Notes under the pieces: model-generated | What the model was told of the DNA's origin: nothing | What the model saw: the letters and a program-made list of their open reading frames with translations, nothing else | Database searches by the model: none | Program-made: the position numbers and the translations under genes | DNA from: JBNKEI01 sp050288705 | GTDB lineage: Bacteria; Myxococcota; Myxococcia; Myxococcales; UBA5297 | Length of the DNA stretch: 38,115 nucleotides | NCBI GenBank assembly: GCA_050288705.1 | Contig: JBNKEI010000002.1 | Span: 1-38,115, forward strand | Direction of reading: 5' to 3' | Shown here: piece by piece, positions 33,147-38,115 of the stretch | How positions within the stretch are numbered: the first letter of the stretch is position 1 | Layout of the letters: each line of letters starts with the position of its first letter

Positions 33147-33150
33147 GCAA

Positions 33151-34365
33151 ATGGCGGAAGAAACAAGTCCTGACTGGATATCCGAGTTTAAGGTCGATCG
33201 AGAACGCAAAAGACGAGCTCGCCAAAACAAGGGCTGGCTGGTTGTTATCGCGGTTGCGCTAATAGTCTTATTGGCTTTACTTTTTCGCCGACCACCTACA
33301 GTTACTGTTGCCCAGGTCCGCCAAGCCCAACCTGGAGAAACAGTCACCATGTTATCCACCGCTGGATTTGTAGCTGCTGAGCGTCGCTCGGTTGTTGCTC
33401 CTAAATACGCTGGACGTCTGGACGAAGTGTTGGTCGAGGAAGGAGACCATGTTGAGCAAGGCCAGATTCTGGCGCAAATGGATGATTCTGACTACCTAGT
33501 GCAAGTACAACAAGCCAGAGCAGCAGTACAAGCCGCCCAATTCACCTTGGTTAAAAGCAAAGTTGATCTTCAAAAAGCAAGGCAAGACTGGCAACGGGCG
33601 CAGAAGCTATGGAAAGGAAATGCTATTTCTTACCAGCAGCTACAAGATGCCTATATCTCAAAAAATGCTGCCCAGGCAAATAAGAAAGCCTCTCAAGCTC
33701 GACTAAAAGAGGCACGTAAGGCCTTAAGCGCTGCCATACTCCGTTTGAAATCAACCACTATCCGGGCCCCATTCGCGGGCACCGTCGCCAAAAAACTGGC
33801 AGACGAAGGAGCAGTCCTGGCGCCCGCTGCAATAGAAGAACCAGATGTAGGGGGAATTATCGAGCTAGTAGACCTAAACTCGGTGGAAGTAGAGGCCGAG
33901 GTCAGCGAAAATGAAATAGCTCGCATTAAAAATGGTCAACCTGCTTTAGTTTTTTTGGACGCCTATCCCAACCGAGTCTACCGCGCGACCACCGGTACTG
34001 TGCGGCCTACTATTGACCGTTCCAAGGCTACCGCAGTCGTAAAGGTTGAATTTCAAGGGGATACTTCGGGGGTATTGCCTGACATGGGAGCAAGAATATC
34101 TTTCTTAAAAAACGACTTTTCTCAAAAGGATCTACAAGAGGAAGCCCGCCTGCGGGTTCCTGCAACAGCAGTGGTTAGTCGAGAAGGCAACCAGGTGGTT
34201 TTGGTAATAGCTGAAGGCAAGCTCAGCGAACATCCGGTAGAAGTCAAGCAGAGAGTAGGAAACGAGGTAACCTTGGCGGCAGGTCCAAAACCAGGAACTT
34301 CAATCGTGGCAACTCCGAGCCCAGATCTACAAGAAGGCAGTCGGGTTAGAACCAAAGGCTCATGA
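33151..34365 (+). CDS. Efflux periplasmic adaptor (MacA/HlyD-like)
   Basis: The protein (404 residues from the ATG at 33151) has a cytoplasmic N-terminus of about 28 residues, one inner-membrane anchor (GWLVVIAVALIVLLALLF), a lipoyl/barrel-sandwich domain (VVAPKYAGRLDEVLVEEGDH, VEQGQILAQMD), an alpha-helical hairpin rich in Gln/Ala/Lys, the second lipoyl half (IRAPFAGTVAKKLADEGAVL) and a beta-barrel. It bridges an inner-membrane MacB-type ABC pump to an outer-membrane channel such as TolC, which is not in the window. AGGAAAGG precedes the ATG. The GTG at 33118 would add 11 residues but lies within the leader hairpin. Its stop overlaps the ATPase start (ATGA). Confidence 0.93.
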   Translation: MAEETSPDWISEFKVDRERKRRARQNKGWLVVIAVALIVLLALLFRRPPTVTVAQVRQAQPGETVTMLSTAGFVAAERRSVVAPKYAGRLDEVLVEEGDHVEQGQILAQMDDSDYLVQVQQARAAVQAAQFTLVKSKVDLQKARQDWQRAQKLWKGNAISYQQLQDAYISKNAAQANKKASQARLKEARKALSAAILRLKSTTIRAPFAGTVAKKLADEGAVLAPAAIEEPDVGGIIELVDLNSVEVEAEVSENEIARIKNGQPALVFLDAYPNRVYRATTGTVRPTIDRSKATAVVKVEFQGDTSGVLPDMGARISFLKNDFSQKDLQEEARLRVPATAVVSREGNQVVLVIAEGKLSEHPVEVKQRVGNEVTLAAGPKPGTSIVATPSPDLQEGSRVRTKGS

Positions 34366-35039
34366 TCGACGCCCCAATTATTAGTCTTCGCGCAGTATCA
34401 AAGTCCTATTTTCGAGGAGACGAAATTATTACCGTTTTGGAAGCAGTTAACTTGGAAATCAAAAAAGGCGCCTTTGAAGCCTTCATGGGGCCCTCGGGTT
34501 CAGGCAAATCCACTCTTCTAAATTTGGTATCAGGCTTAGACCGTCCTACTTCAGGGTCAGTAGAAGTCGGAGGTCGCAATCTCGCCGAACTATCTGATTC
34601 GACACTCGCCCAGTGGCGCAGCGAACATGTGGGTTTTATTTTTCAATTATATAACCTCATACCAGTATTAAGCGCCGCTGAAAATATTGAGCTACCGCTA
34701 TTACTGTCGCCTCTAAACAGAAAAGAACGAGTACATCACGTGGAAGCAGCCTTGGCTTTGGTAGGTCTGAGCAAGCGCGCCAAACACCGACCGTCTCATC
34801 TTTCTGGAGGAGAACAACAGCGAGTAGCTATCGCGCGGGCTATTGTCACCGACCCCGACATTATCATCGCCGATGAGCCCACTGGCGACCTTGACCGTAA
34901 AGGAGCTGAACAGATTCTCGATTTATTACAAAGTCTTCATGAGCGCCTTAAAAAGACCATCATTTTGGTGACTCACGATCCACGAGCCGCCGACCGAGCC
35001 AAAACCATTCGTCATTTGGAAAAAGGAATGCTTCGGTGA
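34362..35039 (+). CDS. ABC transporter ATPase (MacB/LolD type)
   Basis: The 225-residue ATPase has Walker A GPSGSGKS, the Q-loop sequence FIFQLYNLIPVL, the signature LSGGEQQRVAIARAI and Walker B IIIADEPTGDLD, followed by the His-loop in VTHDPRAA. The LolD/MacB/FtsE grouping follows from FIFQLYNLIPVLSAAENIEL and EPTGDLD. It powers the two permeases encoded next. It overlaps the adaptor gene by four bases (ATGA) and the first permease by four (GTGA), so the whole set is translationally coupled. Confidence 0.96.
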   Translation: MIDAPIISLRAVSKSYFRGDEIITVLEAVNLEIKKGAFEAFMGPSGSGKSTLLNLVSGLDRPTSGSVEVGGRNLAELSDSTLAQWRSEHVGFIFQLYNLIPVLSAAENIELPLLLSPLNRKERVHHVEAALALVGLSKRAKHRPSHLSGGEQQRVAIARAIVTDPDIIIADEPTGDLDRKGAEQILDLLQSLHERLKKTIILVTHDPRAADRAKTIRHLEKGMLR

Positions 35040-36196
35040 GTTGGCTCAAGCTTTCGCTTCGAGAGTTTTTACGCAACCCTCTACGATTAGCACTCACTCT
35101 AATTGCCACTACCATAGGAGTGGTAGCCTTCATATTTCTACAAACCGTGATACAGCTTTGGCACAGCGGGGTAGCGAGTGCACAACCCGATCGCTTGGCA
35201 GTACGAAACAAGATTTCACTTACTCAAAACCTTCCTATTTATTATTTACAACGTATTAAAGGTATTCCCGGAGTAAACGCAGTTACCTATGGCGGGTGGT
35301 TCGGAGGAAGAATTAGCGAACAAGCTACTGATTTTTTTCCCAATTTTTTTGTCGACTCCCGCACCTATCTTAAAGTTTTTGACGAATACAAAATGCCACC
35401 AGCACAAATTGACGCTTGGCAAGATGATCCTTGTGGCGCCATAGCAGGAAAGACGCTTGCCGATCGTCTTGAATGGAAAATTGGCGATCGCATAACGCTA
35501 GTGGGTGAGGCCTATCCAGGAGAGTGGACATTCACCATTCGAGGAATATTCCAGGGCAACCGACCAGAAGTCGATACTACTACTTTATATTTCGAGTATC
35601 GCTGTATTAATGAAAAAATACCCGAAAATAGAAAAAACCTTGTAAGCTATTTTGCCGTCCGCATTGATGATCCTTCTCGGTCACCGTTTATTGCCAGTCA
35701 AATCGACAACATGTTTCAGAACAGCGCTTATCCAACCAAAACTGAAAGCGAAAGAGCATTTCAATTAGGTTTTGTAGCCATGTCCGGAGCAATACTCCAA
35801 GCAATTCGAATTGTTTCCTATGTAGTATTAATAATAATTCTACTAGTAGTCGGTAATACTATTGCCATGGGAGTGCGTGAACACACTATCGAATTTTCCA
35901 CTTTGCGGGCCATCGGGTTTCGTCAAAAACACATCCTGTTTTTAGTTTTGAGTTCGTCGGTTACGATTGGCGCAGCAGCGGCAGCCCTGGGAGCTATTTT
36001 AGCGCCGTTACTTACCAGCACATTTGTAAATATAGCTTCTCGCTCAGCCAGCTACATTCCAAAAGCAGCTACTGCTCCCCAAACACTAGCATTAGCTGCA
36101 ATAGCTTCCCTGTCGGTGGGAACCGTCGCTGGACTCTTGCCAGCAATTCGCGCAGCAACTTTACCCATAGCGGATGGTCTACGAAAGGCAGCCTGA
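35036..36196 (+). CDS. ABC transporter permease, FtsX/MacB type (first)
   Basis: The 386-residue membrane protein has one N-terminal transmembrane helix (LALTLIATTIGVVAFIFLQT), a periplasmic MacB_PCD-like domain of about 230 residues, and three C-terminal helices (IVSYVVLIIILLVVGNTIAM, with the typical EHTIEFSTLRAIGFRQKHIL between). That is the FtsX-like half of MacB without the ATPase. The start is GTG, overlapping the ATPase stop. A second permease of the same plan follows, so the pump is probably a heterodimer. The substrate is unknown; adaptor context suggests efflux of a drug or exported lipid/peptide. Confidence 0.92.
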   Translation: MSWLKLSLREFLRNPLRLALTLIATTIGVVAFIFLQTVIQLWHSGVASAQPDRLAVRNKISLTQNLPIYYLQRIKGIPGVNAVTYGGWFGGRISEQATDFFPNFFVDSRTYLKVFDEYKMPPAQIDAWQDDPCGAIAGKTLADRLEWKIGDRITLVGEAYPGEWTFTIRGIFQGNRPEVDTTTLYFEYRCINEKIPENRKNLVSYFAVRIDDPSRSPFIASQIDNMFQNSAYPTKTESERAFQLGFVAMSGAILQAIRIVSYVVLIIILLVVGNTIAMGVREHTIEFSTLRAIGFRQKHILFLVLSSSVTIGAAAAALGAILAPLLTSTFVNIASRSASYIPKAATAPQTLALAAIASLSVGTVAGLLPAIRAATLPIADGLRKAA

Positions 36197-36197
36197 A

Positions 36198-37355
36198 ATG
36201 ATACCGCTATACTATCACAGTCGAAGTCTTCTAGGAAGGAAGCTGTCTACTTTTTTGACCCTGGGAGGGCTGGCATTGGTAGTTTATGTTTTTGCAGCGG
36301 TGCTAATGCTAGGAAACGGCATTGAAACTGCCTTGTCGGCAGGAGGAAACGCTGCCAACGCAGTTTTATTGCGAGAAGGAGCTCTCCACGAAATCGTAAG
36401 CATCATTGATCGCGAAACAGTGCTCTCGCTTTCCACTTTGCCCGAATTAGCCACCTCTCTAAAAGGCGAACCACTAGCTACTGGGGAACTAGTGGTTCTG
36501 GTAGCGCTTCCCCGAGGCGACGCTCATGCCAATATTACGGTGCGAGGGATAACTTCCACCAGCTTTGAGGCACGTCCTAACGTACGAATTTTCGAGGGCC
36601 GCAAACCACGCCCTGGAACCAACGAAGTGGTTTTGGGTTCTGGCCTAGTAGGTCGAGGACCAGATACTAATATAGGGGGAGAACTTAGCTTTGCTAATCA
36701 GCAGTGGCCAATTGTCGGGCACCTTTCTGCCGACGGAAGCGCTTTCGAAACCGAAATCTGGGTGGATAGCAATAGATTAGCCAATACCTTTGGACGCACA
36801 GGATTTAGCTCAGCTCTTTTACGGCTTTCCTCTCCGGAAAAATATGAGGAATTAAAAAAAACCATCGAAACCGATTCTCGATATCAGCAGCTCAAAGCTT
36901 ATCGAGAAAAGCAATACTGGGAAGAACAAGCCAAGACAACCGCCACTTTTATTAGAGTGCTGGGTTTATTCGTTGCTTTTGTATTTAGCGTTGGAGCGAT
37001 ACTGGGCGCCATGATCACCATGTACGCCCAAGTCGCCATGCGGGTCCAAGAATTGGGCATACTACGAGCAATAGGATTTTCTAGAAAAAGCGTACTGGGA
37101 GGCTTTTTAGTAGAATCAGTTTTTCTGGGAATAGCAGGTGGAGTTATAGGCACAATTGGCGCATTTATAATGCGATGGGTAAAGATAAATACTGTTAATT
37201 TCCAAACATTTTCTGACACACGCTTTGGATTTGTTCCTACTCCAGGGATATTGACGGTAGCTCTTCTATTTGGTGCAACCATGGGTTTGTTAGGAGGATT
37301 ACTACCTGCAACACAAGCAGCTAGACTTGAGATCTTAGAAGCTATAAAACTATAG
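36198..37355 (+). CDS. ABC transporter permease, FtsX/MacB type (second)
   Basis: The protein (385 residues from the ATG at 36198) again has an N-terminal helix (TFLTLGGLALVVYVFAAVLM), a periplasmic domain, and three C-terminal helices with RVQELGILRAIGFSRKSVL, the conserved loop of FtsX-like permeases. The ATG at 36198 lies one base after the preceding stop and is preferred; an ATG at 36174 inside the previous gene would add eight residues. It is a paralogue of the preceding permease and completes the operon. No terminator with a T run follows on the plus strand. Confidence 0.92.
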   Translation: MIPLYYHSRSLLGRKLSTFLTLGGLALVVYVFAAVLMLGNGIETALSAGGNAANAVLLREGALHEIVSIIDRETVLSLSTLPELATSLKGEPLATGELVVLVALPRGDAHANITVRGITSTSFEARPNVRIFEGRKPRPGTNEVVLGSGLVGRGPDTNIGGELSFANQQWPIVGHLSADGSAFETEIWVDSNRLANTFGRTGFSSALLRLSSPEKYEELKKTIETDSRYQQLKAYREKQYWEEQAKTTATFIRVLGLFVAFVFSVGAILGAMITMYAQVAMRVQELGILRAIGFSRKSVLGGFLVESVFLGIAGGVIGTIGAFIMRWVKINTVNFQTFSDTRFGFVPTPGILTVALLFGATMGLLGGLLPATQAARLEILEAIKL

Positions 37356-37384
37356 TCTATCGCTTTAGAATATTAAAACAACCA

Positions 37385-37405
37385 GCCCCGACAAGGAGTC
37401 GGGGC
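37385..37405 (-). terminator. Hairpin terminator after 5S rRNA
   Basis: GCCCCGAC (37385-37392) pairs with GTCGGGGC (37398-37405) around AAGGA. On the minus strand it lies about 14 bases after the end of 5S rRNA and is followed by TGGTTGTTTT. It ends the rRNA transcript, and may also stop read-through from the convergent efflux operon. Confidence 0.7.
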
Positions 37406-37418
37406 AGTTGAAAAAAAA

Positions 37419-37534
37419 TCCGGCAGCGACCTACTCTCCCACACAGTGGCCCGTGCAGTACCATCGGCTCTGGAGGGCTTAACTACCGTGTTCGGGATGG
37501 GAACGGGTGTGGCCCCTCCGACATAGCCGCCGGA
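37419..37534 (-). rRNA. rrf: 5S ribosomal RNA
   Basis: The minus strand starts TCCGGCGGCTATGTCGGAGG and contains the canonical loop sequence with CCCATCCCGAACACGGTAGT and a 3' end reading GGTCGCTGCCGGA, which pairs with the 5' end. Length (about 116) and the terminal stem fit bacterial 5S rRNA. The ends are set by the pairing and may be off by a base or two. Confidence 0.95.
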
Positions 37535-37683
37535 AAGTCTGGTTACCTTACTTATTCTAGATAGAGTAAAGCAACGAATACGAAGAAGTTGGCTCAATTT
37601 CGAGTAATGCGCCTTGAGGCGAATGAAATGAATTGGTGTGCCGTTTCTCGACATAAATCGGATGATGACATCGAGAAGTTCGA
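37535..37683 (-). other. Spacer between 23S and 5S rRNA
   Basis: About 150 bases between the two rRNAs, with no tRNA gene recognised. It should contain the processing stem of the 23S 3' end. Confidence 0.6.

Positions 37684-38115
<432 letters not shown>

Noticed and set aside
37535..37683. tRNA in the 23S-5S spacer
   Set aside because: No cloverleaf or CCA-end sequence could be seen.

Overview
The window most likely comes from a Gram-negative bacterium of the deltaproteobacterial / Myxococcota-like kind. The clues are a secreted protein ending in a MYXO-CTERM-like tail (Cys, hydrophobic stretch, Arg-rich end), two Cys-rich lipoproteins, a hybrid His kinase beside a dedicated che operon, an FHA/TPR-lipoprotein pair and several outer-membrane beta-barrels. 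Base composition looks moderate, low for classical myxobacteria, so the assignment stays at phylum level and is inference.

Layout. 1-3.5 kb: 5' part of an ammonium transporter gene (minus strand, cut by the window edge) behind a convincing sigma-54 promoter, an Fe-S-type Rrf2 regulator, then a plus-strand PHP phosphoesterase and serA. 3.5-13 kb: one minus-strand chemotaxis operon, cheA - cytosolic MCP-like protein - STAS protein - cheY - cheD::cheR fusion - cheB - cheW - mcp, preceded by a five-domain hybrid histidine kinase (13.2-15.1 kb). 15.4-20.7 kb: a VOC/glyoxalase gene with a YafY/WYL regulator, a Cys-rich lipoprotein, an Fsr-like MFS exporter, a second lipoprotein and an M50 site-2 protease. 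20.7-24 kb: a decayed ParA-family gene, a flavodoxin-fold quinone reductase and a secreted DUF4091/GH123-like protein. 24.4-28.6 kb: an EF-hand-like small protein, an outer-membrane barrel, a plant/spirochaete-type phosphofructokinase and a single-domain response regulator. 28.7-30.2 kb: a DUF2795 protein and a zeta-toxin operon whose Phd-like antitoxin is split between two frames. 30.2-33.1 kb: a double-FHA membrane protein, a TPR lipoprotein and a small outer-membrane barrel. 33.1-37.4 kb: a four-gene MacAB-like export operon whose first Shine-Dalgarno lies inside a hairpin. 37.4-38.1 kb: 5S rRNA and the 3' end of 23S rRNA, minus strand.

How genes work together. The che operon encodes a nearly complete adaptation pathway: receptor, coupling protein, kinase, regulator, methyltransferase/deamidase on one chain, and methylesterase. 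No cheC, cheX or cheZ is visible. The receptor ends in an aromatic pentapeptide of the kind that tethers CheR/CheB. The efflux operon has adaptor, ATPase and two separate FtsX-like permeases, overlapping or nearly touching. The amt promoter suggests nitrogen control through RpoN.

Most notable points: the CheD-CheR fusion; the split antitoxin next to an intact-looking zeta toxin; the ParA remnant; the SD-sequestering hairpin before the efflux operon; the sigma-54 promoter of amt; and a TPR lipoprotein with regularly spaced Cys pairs. No CRISPR array, tRNA or intact insertion sequence was seen.
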